NCBI GenBank assembly: GCA_023388955.1
Contig: JAEWFH010000037.1
Location: forward strand, 1 to 5,638
Reading direction: 5' to 3'
Origin: Pseudomonadota bacterium
GTDB lineage: Bacteria > Pseudomonadota > Gammaproteobacteria > Xanthomonadales > Xanthomonadaceae
DNA length: 5,638 bases
Shown here one piece after another: positions 1 through 5,638 of this stretch. Numbering within the stretch: position 1 is the first letter of the stretch; the number at the start of each line of letters is the position of its first letter. The notes below the pieces were generated by a model. The model searched no databases and was not told where the DNA came from. It saw only the letters and a list, made by a program, of their open reading frames with translations. The position numbers and the translations under genes are program-made.

Positions 1-833
<833 letters not shown>

Positions 834-859
834 CGGAGCCGGCGGCCCGGCATTTCCGG

Positions 860-886
860 AGAGGGCGGCATCCAGCCGCCCTCTTG
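860..886 (+). terminator. Rho-independent terminator-like hairpin after hppA
   Basis: A perfect 10-bp inverted repeat (AGAGGGCGGC at 860-869, GCCGCCCTCT at 875-884) encloses a 5-nt loop, ATCCA. It starts 27 bases after the hppA stop codon. Only a short T run follows (884-885), which is common for terminators in very GC-rich genomes. It should separate hppA from the downstream membrane protein gene. Confidence 0.8.
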
Positions 887-934
887 CCATCGCCTCCACA
901 CCTCCCTGTTAGGTTGGGTTCACGTTGCCCACAC

Positions 935-940
935 GGGAGG
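935..940 (+). promoter_or_regulatory. Ribosome binding site of the TM-helix-repeat protein gene
   Basis: GGGAGG lies 7 bases before the ATG at 948. It is the best Shine-Dalgarno match near this gene and fixes the start codon. No convincing sigma70 promoter is visible in 886-934; TTGCCA at 884-889 overlaps the preceding terminator and its possible -10 partner (TTAGGT, 909-914) is poor. Confidence 0.75.
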
Positions 941-947
941 ACTTCAG

Positions 948-2450
948 ATGCAGTCTCAGACGTGGCAGGAATCCCTGCAGCTTTCCTTCGGCCCCCACCT
1001 TCCCAGCATCCTGGGCGGGTTGGCGGTCCTGCTGATCGGCTGGATCGTCGCGCTGGTGGCCGCGGGCCTGGCCCGCAGGGCCGCGCACGCGGTGGGCGCC
1101 AATGAGCGCCTGGCCGCGCATACCCGGTCGAAGGTCGACATCGAGAAGATCATCTCGCGCATCGTGTTCTGGGCGATCCTGCTGGTCGCACTGATCGGCG
1201 CGCTGGGGATGATGCACATCGACGGCATCTCCGGGCCGTTGTCCTCGTTCGCGCGCACCATCATCCCCGCGGCGGTGCTGGCACTGGTCGCCTGGCTGCT
1301 GGCAACGGTGGCGCGGGTGGTGGTGAACAAGGCGCTGGCCAGTACGCGGCTGGACGAGAAGCTCACCCGCAGCGCCGAAACCCAGCCGATGTCCGAGACC
1401 CTGGGCAACGTCGCCTACTGGCTGGTGCTGCTGCTGTTCCTGCCGGCCATCGTCGGCGTGCTGCAGATCCAGGGCCTGATGGATCCGCTCTCGACGATGA
1501 TGACCCAGCTGCTGGGCATGCTGCCCAACCTGCTCGCCGCGGCCATCATCGGCGTGGTGGGCTGGGTGCTGGCCAAGGTCGTGCGCGGGATCGTAAGCAA
1601 CCTGCTGGCCGCCACCGGCATCGACCGCTACAGCGCGGGGAACGAGAGCACCCGGGGCATGCGCCTGTCGCAGCTGGGCGGGACCCTCGCCTTCGTGATG
1701 GTGATCGTGCCGACCCTGATCGCGGCGCTGGACGCGCTGCGGATCGAGGCCGTCTCCCGGCCCCTGACCCGGATGCTCGACCAGTTCCTGGCGGCGGTGC
1801 CCAACGTCCTGGCCGCGGCGGCGATCCTGATCCTGGCCTGGTTCATCGGGCGCTTCGTCGCCGACCTCATCTCGCGCCTGCTGGCCAACCTGGGCTTCGA
1901 CCTGCTGCCGGAACGGATCGGCCTGGCCCATGCCTTCGCGCCGGACAGTGCCGGCGCCGGCCCGACTGCCGGCGCCGCGGCCCCGAGGCCACCGGCGAGC
2001 CTGTCCAGCCTGGCCGGCCGGGTGGCGCTGTTCTTCATCATGCTGTTCGCGACGGTCGAGGCTGCGGGGCTGCTGGGCTTCGAGGGCGTGCATGCGTTGC
2101 TGGCCCAGTTCATCGCCTTCGGCGCCGACATCCTGCTGGGCCTGGTGATCCTCGCGGTCGGCTACTGGCTGGCCGACCTGGCCGGACGCGCGATCGAGCG
2201 CACCAGCCATGACGGCCGCGGCATGGCCAGGATCGCCCGCGTCGCCATCCTGGGCCTGGTGCTGGCCATGGGCCTGCGCGCCATGGGCGTTGCCGACGAC
2301 ATCGTCAACCTGGCGTTCGGGCTGGTGCTGGGCGCGGTCGCGGTGGCCGTCGCCCTCGCCTTCGGGCTGGGCGGCCGCGAGGCGGCTTCGCGCATCACCC
2401 AGCGCTGGGCCAACCGGTACCTGGAAAGGGACACGCCCCGGCAACCCTGA
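948..2450 (+). CDS. Mechanosensitive-channel-like integral membrane protein with five tandem TM-helix repeats
   Basis: This is a 500-residue inner-membrane protein with about 11 hydrophobic helices. Five units of the 'conserved TM helix' type (PF05552-like, found in MscS-related proteins) can be seen. Each has a Pro- or Gly-led amphipathic helix starting near residues 17, 101, 190, 283 and 391, for example LPNLLAAAIIGVVGWVLAKV and VPNVLAAAAILILAWFIGRF. Between them recurs a linker of the form L-x-I/F followed by PL and a hydrophobic helix (MHIDGISGPL, LQIQGLMDPL, LRIEAVSRPL, LGFEGVHALL), so the protein arose by repeated internal duplication. The last helix (about 453-476, LGAVAVAVALAFGLGG) has the small-residue pattern of the MscS pore helix TM3, yet the chain ends about 24 residues later without the MscS beta domain. 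A Gly/Ala/Pro linker at 331-350 contains an 11-bp direct repeat, TGCCGGCGCCG, at 1949 and 1967. A role in osmotic or membrane-tension response is inferred from the family; channel activity is not shown. Confidence 0.85.
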   Translation: MQSQTWQESLQLSFGPHLPSILGGLAVLLIGWIVALVAAGLARRAAHAVGANERLAAHTRSKVDIEKIISRIVFWAILLVALIGALGMMHIDGISGPLSSFARTIIPAAVLALVAWLLATVARVVVNKALASTRLDEKLTRSAETQPMSETLGNVAYWLVLLLFLPAIVGVLQIQGLMDPLSTMMTQLLGMLPNLLAAAIIGVVGWVLAKVVRGIVSNLLAATGIDRYSAGNESTRGMRLSQLGGTLAFVMVIVPTLIAALDALRIEAVSRPLTRMLDQFLAAVPNVLAAAAILILAWFIGRFVADLISRLLANLGFDLLPERIGLAHAFAPDSAGAGPTAGAAAPRPPASLSSLAGRVALFFIMLFATVEAAGLLGFEGVHALLAQFIAFGADILLGLVILAVGYWLADLAGRAIERTSHDGRGMARIARVAILGLVLAMGLRAMGVADDIVNLAFGLVLGAVAVAVALAFGLGGREAASRITQRWANRYLERDTPRQP

Positions 2451-2468
2451 CCCTGCGCCCCGGGATCC

Positions 2469-2500
2469 CGCCTCCCCGCCCGCATGAGGGCGGGGAGGCG
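2469..2500 (+). terminator. 13-bp perfect hairpin after the membrane protein gene
   Basis: CGCCTCCCCGCCC (2469-2481) pairs perfectly with GGGCGGGGAGGCG (2488-2500) around a 6-nt loop, GCATGA. It begins 19 bases after the stop at 2450. There is no T tract behind it (CGGCCGG follows), so it may act as a weak intrinsic terminator, a pause site or a 3'-end stabilising stem rather than a classical terminator. A separate perfect palindrome CGGGATCCCG sits at 2461-2470. The ATG inside the loop (2484) opens the porin reading frame but is not a credible start. Confidence 0.65.
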
Positions 2501-2522
2501 CGGCCGGCACGAGTCGCGGATC

Positions 2523-2536
2523 TTGACCCCGGTCAA
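2523..2536. promoter_or_regulatory. Candidate FNR/Anr-type operator upstream of the porin gene
   Basis: TTGACCCCGGTCAA is a perfect dyad that fits the FNR-family pattern TTGAY-N4-RTCAA. Its centre lies at 2529.5. A weak -10-like hexamer GATCCT at 2559-2564 would place the transcription start near 2571, giving a spacing of about -41.5, the classical position for activation by FNR/Anr/DNR proteins. That -10 matches TATAAT at only three positions, so the promoter is an inference; the dyad itself is seen directly. Confidence 0.5.
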
Positions 2537-2540
2537 TGCT

Positions 2541-2558
2541 CCCCCACGGGCGTGGGGG
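2541..2558. repeat. Short inverted repeat between the FNR-like site and the porin start
   Basis: CCCCCAC (2541-2547) and GTGGGGG (2552-2558) form a perfect 7-bp inverted repeat around GGGC. It falls five bases after the FNR-like dyad and before the proposed porin transcription start, so it may be a second operator; if transcription starts further upstream it would form a leader hairpin. Its function is unknown. Confidence 0.5.
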
Positions 2559-2588
2559 GATCCTTCGCCGCACTCCCCTCCCGTGGCC

Positions 2589-3788
2589 ATGCCGATGCAC
2601 GCCCGTTTCCGGTTCCGTCCCTCCTCCCGCCACCTGCCCGGCACCCCGCGGGCCCCCTGGTTGCTGGCCGCGGCCTGCCTGCTGGGCGGCTTCGGTGCCA
2701 CCGCCACGGCCGCCGAGCCCGGCGAGTGGAAGTTCAGCGGCGATTTCCGCGGCGGCTGGTTCGCCAGCGAGCGCACCGCGCGCGATGGCGCCGAAACCGA
2801 CCAGGACGCGTTCAACGCGCGGATCCGGCTGGCGCTGGAGCACCAGCTGGACGAGCGCTGGAAGGTGCGTACCCGGGCCGCCGGGCGCTTCAGCACCGAC
2901 CAGGACGGCAACGCCTTCTACCTGCGTGGTTACGCCCCGGTCCGCACCGGCGCCGCCTTCGGCGACGTCACCCTGGACGAGGCCTACCTGGATTACCAGG
3001 CGCCCGAGGACGGCCTGCGCCTGCGCGTGGGCCGGTTCCAGACCGCGTTCGCGCTGCCGGGCGTGGCATCCAAGGGCCTGGACCGCAACGACAGTCCCAA
3101 CATCGACATCAACTGGACCGACGGCGTCCACCTGGACGTGCCGGTTGCCGGCGGCTGGCGCGGCCACCTGGTCGCCCAGTACCGGCACCGCGAGGGCAGC
3201 GGCAGCGTCGCCCATGCCCCGCTGGACTTCCACGACCGCGACAGCCGCGCCACGCTGTTCGCCGGCCTGGAGAACACCCGGCCGCTGGGGCCGATCGTGC
3301 AGCGGATGGTGTCGGTGACCTGGATGCCCGACAGCCTGGCCGACCAGGGCCTGGGCCACCCCTCGCGCAGCGACTACACCGCGGTGGACGCGCGCATCGC
3401 CGCCGAATGGCCGCTGCGCGAGGGCGGGCCGAAGCTGGTGGCGGGCGTCGAGGCCGCCTACGCGCTGGACACGCCGCTGGAGCAGGCCGTCGGCACCGGC
3501 GGGACCGGCGACGCGGGCGGGCTGGCCTGGCAGGTGCTGGGCAGCGTCTACGACTTCGTGCCCAACCACAACATCGGCGTGGCGATCGGCCGCGCCGAGG
3601 CCGGCTGGCTGCTGTCACCGGACTACCGGCCCAACGACACCTCGGCGGAAGTCCGCTACCAGTGGAAGTTCGCACCCGCGACCTCGATGGAGGCGCGGGT
3701 GCGCGAGCGCCGCGAGATCGACCATCCGGCCGGGACCCGCGAGCGGGTCGACCGCGACGTCTACGTGCGGATGACCCACAGGTTCTGA
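2589..3788 (+). CDS. Putative outer-membrane beta-barrel protein (porin)
   Basis: The predicted 399-residue product begins with an Arg-rich n-region, then the hydrophobic core PWLLAAACLLGGFGATATA; signal peptidase I would cleave after about residue 41 (ATA|AEPGEW). The mature part alternates polar and aromatic residues in typical outer-membrane strands (EWKFSGDFRGGWF, LRLRVGRFQTAFALPG, GWRGHLVAQYRHREG, SAEVRYQWKF) and ends in YVRMTHRF, the terminal Phe recognised by the BAM machinery. The GRFQ segment followed by a conserved-looking ASKGLDRNDSPN loop recalls porins of the phosphate-selective OprO/OprP type, but substrate cannot be assigned. The frame stays open back to 2484, inside a terminator hairpin, so a start at ATG 2589 was preferred; GTG 2583 and ATG 2595 are also possible. 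No Shine-Dalgarno is visible before any of them, the preceding 20 bases being pyrimidine-rich. It is convergent with the peptidase gene, with a 13-base gap. Confidence 0.75.
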   Translation: MPMHARFRFRPSSRHLPGTPRAPWLLAAACLLGGFGATATAAEPGEWKFSGDFRGGWFASERTARDGAETDQDAFNARIRLALEHQLDERWKVRTRAAGRFSTDQDGNAFYLRGYAPVRTGAAFGDVTLDEAYLDYQAPEDGLRLRVGRFQTAFALPGVASKGLDRNDSPNIDINWTDGVHLDVPVAGGWRGHLVAQYRHREGSGSVAHAPLDFHDRDSRATLFAGLENTRPLGPIVQRMVSVTWMPDSLADQGLGHPSRSDYTAVDARIAAEWPLREGGPKLVAGVEAAYALDTPLEQAVGTGGTGDAGGLAWQVLGSVYDFVPNHNIGVAIGRAEAGWLLSPDYRPNDTSAEVRYQWKFAPATSMEARVRERREIDHPAGTRERVDRDVYVRMTHRF

Positions 3789-3801
3789 GCCGCCCGGAGG
3801 C

Positions 3802-5337
3802 TTACAGCGCGTAGCTCGGGCGATCCGGCAGGCCCATCTCGCGGCGGATGCCGTTCTCGGTCAGGTGGATCGGGTTGTGGGTGGTCGGGGGGGTGGACGG
3901 ATCACCGTCGAAGTCGAAGGGCTCGGCGGTGGTTTCAAGGCCGACCGCCTGGCGTTCGGCGTTGGGCACGCGCCCGCCGTCCGGGCCGTCACCGCTGTAC
4001 GTGCCCTGCAGGAAGGTGCCGTTCACGCCGTTATAGGCATGCGACATCTCGTGGTAGAGCACCACCGAGGGAGCCGGGAAGGCGTCCATGTGGAAGGTCG
4101 GGTTGTAGGAGATGTCCACATCGCCGCCGGCGCCGGGTCGGCCGTTCACGATGTCGGCGTCACCGCTGAAGGTCTGCGCGTAGCCGTTGTGCTCGTTGGC
4201 CAGCTCCTTGATGGTCACCGAGTTGCCCTTGGCTTCGGCGGCCTTGTCGAACTCGGCCAGCATCTGTTGTCCAGACGGGGAGGCACGGAAGAAGTCCATC
4301 TCCGCCTCGACGCGCTGGCGGAAGGCATCCGAGCCGGTCACCTGGACGCTGTGGCCCACATCCGGGTCGATCTCCACGTTCACCACCGTCGGCTTGTCGA
4401 CGCCGAGGCTGTTGATCAGGTCCGAGGCCTGGGCGTAGACCTTGTCGGCACCGGTGGCGCCCTCGACGGTGTCACCGCCCTGGCCGGTGTAGACGTGGCT
4501 GCTGCCACCGTTGAGGTGGACGACGTCGTCGCCCAGGCCAGCGGAGATGATGTCCTCGCCGCCGGCACCGTGGATCTCGTCGTTGCCGGCGCCGCCCTCC
4601 ACGAAGTTGGTGCCCGTACCGGCGTGCAGCACGTCGTCGCCGTCGCCGCCGTGGATGATGTCGACGTGGCCGCCGCCGTGGATCTCGTCGTTGCCGGAGT
4701 TGCCGAACAGGTCGTTGCGGCCGCCCGCGCTGGTGATGAAGTCGTCCCCGCTGCCGCCGTCGACCCGGTCGTCGCCGCTGCCGGTGACGATGCGGTCGTC
4801 GCCCGCGCCGGCATCGACCACCATGTTCACGGTGACGTTGGGCGTGGCCTCGATCACGTCGTTGCCGGCGCCGGTGCGCAGGGTGAGCTCCTGGCCCTGG
4901 GCCAGGCGGACCTCATAGGTCTCGCCGTTGACGCTGATGTCCAGCGTCCCGTCGTCGCGCTGGTCGATCTGGACGTTGTCGTCGCCCTCGCCGGTGGTGA
5001 ACACGACCTGGTCGTTGCTCACTGCCTGCTGCCAGGGGCTGTACTCGACGATGGTCTGCTCGCGGGTGACGGTCGCCTGCTCGCCCTGGTGCAGCTGGCC
5101 GCGGACGATCTCCTTGCCGTCGGGCGTCTCGCCCGAAGGAAGCCGGGTGCCGCTGGAGCTGCCGCTGATCTGCACCGCCTCGCCGGCCACCGGCGGGGTG
5201 TCGTCGATCGGCATCGGGCCCTCGACGTCGGGCAGCTGCGGACGCTGCTGGAGGGCGTCGGCGGGATTGTCCCAGTACGCCCGCGCGTCGGGCTGCATCA
5301 GGGACTGGGAAGCGGCGGCATCGAGGTTGAGGGACAT
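3802..5337 (-). CDS. RTX-repeat protein with C-terminal M91-like zinc metallopeptidase domain (putative effector or toxin)
   Basis: This 511-residue protein has three parts. Residues 1-110 are polar, rich in Pro, Gln, Ser and Asp, with no Sec signal or membrane helix. Residues 117-302 carry RTX (GGxGxDxUx) calcium-binding nonapeptides: isolated copies at 117 and 156, then 14 copies in unbroken 9-residue register at 177-302. Residues 335-511 resemble the M91 peptidase family (NleD/XopG/HopH1-like): SVVLYHEMSHAYNGVNG gives the HExxH zinc site (His429, Glu430, His433), the Glu in NAERQAVGL (Glu461) is the likely third ligand, and the tail TENGIRREMGLPDRPSY fits the family's C-terminal motif. The start at 5337 is chosen because the longer frame to 5616 would run antisense into ppa; a weak AGGT lies 4 bases before this ATG. 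Export and calcium-dependent folding are inferences. No type I secretion genes are in the window. The M91 assignment is from motif memory and less certain than HExxH and RTX. Confidence 0.85.
   Translation of the reverse strand: MSLNLDAAASQSLMQPDARAYWDNPADALQQRPQLPDVEGPMPIDDTPPVAGEAVQISGSSSGTRLPSGETPDGKEIVRGQLHQGEQATVTREQTIVEYSPWQQAVSNDQVVFTTGEGDDNVQIDQRDDGTLDISVNGETYEVRLAQGQELTLRTGAGNDVIEATPNVTVNMVVDAGAGDDRIVTGSGDDRVDGGSGDDFITSAGGRNDLFGNSGNDEIHGGGHVDIIHGGDGDDVLHAGTGTNFVEGGAGNDEIHGAGGEDIISAGLGDDVVHLNGGSSHVYTGQGGDTVEGATGADKVYAQASDLINSLGVDKPTVVNVEIDPDVGHSVQVTGSDAFRQRVEAEMDFFRASPSGQQMLAEFDKAAEAKGNSVTIKELANEHNGYAQTFSGDADIVNGRPGAGGDVDISYNPTFHMDAFPAPSVVLYHEMSHAYNGVNGTFLQGTYSGDGPDGGRVPNAERQAVGLETTAEPFDFDGDPSTPPTTHNPIHLTENGIRREMGLPDRPSYAL
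4039..4053 (-). other. HExxH zinc-binding and catalytic codons of the metallopeptidase
   Basis: These codons give His-Glu-Met-Ser-His (residues 429-433). In gluzincins the two His bind zinc and the Glu activates water. The proposed third ligand, Glu461, is coded at 3955-3957, 28 residues after the second His. All three positions are intact, so the domain should be active. Confidence 0.85.
4432..4809 (-). repeat. RTX array: 14 tandem 27-bp units coding for calcium-binding nonapeptides
   Basis: These bases encode residues 177-302 of the metallopeptidase protein as exactly 14 nonapeptides. Good consensus copies include GAGDDRIVT, GSGDDRVDG, GSGDDFITS, GDGDDVLHA, GAGNDEIHG and GLGDDVVHL. Degenerate copies that lose the Asp or the glycine pattern are AGGRNDLFG, GGHVDIIHG, GTGTNFVEG and NGGSSHVYT. 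In known RTX proteins such arrays wind into a parallel beta-roll binding Ca2+ in each turn. Confidence 0.92.
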
Positions 5338-5353
5338 GGGGACCTGCTGTCTG

Positions 5354-5373
5354 TTGCGGAAATGTGACCGCAA
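5354..5373. promoter_or_regulatory. Dyad TTGCGG-N8-CCGCAA at the start region of the metallopeptidase promoter
   Basis: A perfect 6-bp inverted repeat (5354-5359 and 5368-5373) with an 8-base spacer abuts the candidate -10 box and covers the predicted transcription start. This is where a repressor operator would sit. The spacer contains TGTGA (5363-5367), a CRP/Clp half-site, but the opposite half (TGGAT) does not match TCACA. Confidence 0.45.
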
Positions 5374-5402
5374 TGGATACGCCAGCGGATGGAGCCGTCC
5401 AA
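5374..5402 (-). promoter_or_regulatory. Candidate promoter of the RTX-metallopeptidase gene
   Basis: On the minus strand TTGGAC (5402-5397) and TATCCA (5379-5374) are separated by exactly 17 bases, the optimal sigma70 spacing. Each hexamer matches consensus at three positions. Transcription would begin near 5367, giving a leader of about 30 bases. The element is moderate, as expected for a promoter that depends on an activator. Confidence 0.4.
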
Positions 5403-5403
5403 C

Positions 5404-5417
5404 TGGGGCATGCCCCA
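5404..5417. promoter_or_regulatory. 14-bp perfect palindrome between the divergent genes
   Basis: TGGGGCATGCCCCA is its own reverse complement, with no spacer. It lies one base upstream of the candidate -35 box of the metallopeptidase promoter (centre about -43 from its predicted start) and about 50 bases upstream of the predicted ppa transcription start. The position suits an activator site for the minus-strand gene or a shared operator. The binding protein is unknown. Confidence 0.5.
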
Positions 5418-5449
5418 CCCTCGGGTCCGCCCCAGCCCACGCGGTCGGG

Positions 5450-5455
5450 TAAAAT
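5450..5455 (+). promoter_or_regulatory. Candidate -10 box of ppa
   Basis: TAAAAT matches the sigma70 -10 consensus at five of six positions and stands out in otherwise GC-rich DNA, 58 bases before the ppa start codon. No matching -35 hexamer is seen at the expected distance (CCGCCC at 5427-5432). Confidence 0.5.
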
Positions 5456-5474
5456 GGCCGGCTTTCCCCACAGA

Positions 5475-5492
5475 GCCGGGCCGCTGCCCGGC
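5475..5492 (+). other. Leader hairpin of ppa
   Basis: GCCGGGC (5475-5481) pairs perfectly with GCCCGGC (5486-5492) around a CGCT loop. If transcription starts near 5462 the stem lies in the 5' leader and ends 6 bases before the GGAG ribosome binding site. It could affect translation or mRNA stability; no T tract follows, so it is not a clear attenuator. Confidence 0.45.
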
Positions 5493-5498
5493 GCCACC

Positions 5499-5502
5499 GG
5501 AG
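5499..5502 (+). promoter_or_regulatory. Ribosome binding site of ppa
   Basis: GGAG lies 10 bases before the ATG at 5513. The spacing is slightly long, but the family-typical N-terminus (MGLDHVSTGKNPPEEINV) supports this start. Confidence 0.55.
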
Positions 5503-5512
5503 CCGTACCCCC

Positions 5513-5638
5513 ATGGGCCTGGACCACGTCAGCACCGGCAAGAACCCGCCGGAAGAAATCAACGTCATCATCGAGATCCCGAAGGACGCCGAGCCCGTCA
5601 AGTACGAGGTGGACAAGGAGTCCGGCGCGATCTTCGTC
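5513..5638 (+). CDS. ppa: Soluble inorganic pyrophosphatase, family I, N-terminal part (3' end outside window)
   Basis: This cytoplasmic Mg-dependent enzyme hydrolyses pyrophosphate to two phosphates, which pulls nucleic acid and other biosynthetic reactions forward. The first 42 residues are visible and match the proteobacterial family I N-terminus closely: GKNPPEEINVIIEIP, then VKYEVDKESGAIFV, which contains the substrate-site Lys and Glu-rich strand of the family. The usual length is about 175-180 residues, so about three quarters lies beyond the window. It is transcribed divergently from the RTX-metallopeptidase gene across 175 bases. The frame is unbroken to the last base. Confidence 0.96.
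   Translation, partial: MGLDHVSTGKNPPEEINVIIEIPKDAEPVKYEVDKESGAIFV

Noticed and set aside
2484..2588. N-terminal extension of the porin to ATG 2484
   Set aside because: That ATG lies in the loop of the upstream hairpin, and the extra 35 residues would place an Arg-rich tail in front of the signal peptide and cover the FNR-like operator.
909..3569. An 886-codon open frame on the minus strand opposite the channel-like and porin genes
   Set aside because: Its product is low-complexity, rich in Gln, Arg, Gly, Ala, Asp and His, with no domain. It arises because codons of a very GC-rich gene read antisense rarely give stops. Both plus-strand genes beneath it have clear protein features.
3788..3802. 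Bidirectional terminator between the convergent genes
   Set aside because: Only a 4-bp stem (AGCC/GGCT) can form and no T tract follows on either strand.
4432..4809. CRISPR-like or other DNA-level repeat array
   Set aside because: The 27-bp period is fully explained by coding for RTX nonapeptides in frame; units are diverged and have no spacer structure.
3865..5367. A 500-codon plus-strand open frame opposite the RTX-metallopeptidase gene
   Set aside because: Its Val/Ala/Asp/Gly-rich repetitive product is the antisense reading of the RTX codons; the minus strand shows HExxH and RTX motifs.
5363..5378. CRP/Clp site beginning with TGTGA
   Set aside because: Only one half-site matches; the second half reads TGGAT instead of TCACA.
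5338..5512. Plant-inducible-promoter (PIP) box TTCGB-N15-TTCGB for HrpX control of a type III effector
   Set aside because: No TTCG occurs on the minus strand anywhere in this upstream region, so there is no sequence support for HrpX regulation.
5338..5616. N-terminal extension of the metallopeptidase frame to an ATG at 5616
   Set aside because: It would overlap the start of ppa antisense, its sequence has no family features, and the ATG at 5337 gives a coherent N-terminus with a usable leader and promoter.

Overview
The window is very GC-rich, with strong G/C bias at third codon positions. The gene set (a K+-independent-type membrane pyrophosphatase, a soluble pyrophosphatase, a TM-helix-repeat channel-like protein, an outer-membrane barrel and a putative M91-type metallopeptidase) suggests a gammaproteobacterium of the Xanthomonadaceae/Lysobacteraceae group, such as Luteimonas, Lysobacter, Stenotrophomonas or Xanthomonas. 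The family assignment is inferred from protein character; the species cannot be read from the sequence.

Layout. (1) Bases 1-833, + strand: the C-terminal third of a membrane-bound proton-pumping pyrophosphatase (hppA), cut by the window edge and followed by a clear hairpin terminator. (2) 948-2450, +: a 500-residue integral membrane protein built from about five tandem copies of the 'conserved TM helix' unit of mechanosensitive-channel-like proteins, but without the MscS beta domain; a 13-bp hairpin follows. (3) 2451-2588: an intergenic region with a dyad matching the FNR/Anr operator pattern and a second short inverted repeat. (4) 2589-3788, +: a secreted outer-membrane beta-barrel protein, probably a porin. 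(5) 3802-5337, - strand and convergent with the porin: a 511-residue protein combining 14 consecutive RTX nonapeptides with a C-terminal HExxH zinc-peptidase domain resembling family M91 (NleD/XopG-like effectors). (6) 5338-5512: a divergent intergenic region with candidate promoters in both directions, two dyads and a leader hairpin. (7) 5513-5638, +: the first 42 codons of soluble family I inorganic pyrophosphatase (ppa).

How they relate. The two pyrophosphatases at the ends both hydrolyse PPi: one conserves the energy as a proton gradient, the other releases it as heat. The three genes between them all appear to concern the cell envelope or exported proteins. Apart from that they look like separate transcription units rather than one operon, because terminators or promoter-sized gaps separate them.

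The most unusual element is the RTX-metallopeptidase gene. It has no recognisable Sec signal, its RTX block lies in the middle rather than near the C-terminus, and its upstream region carries two well-formed dyads. It is a candidate secreted effector or toxin whose folding may depend on calcium.
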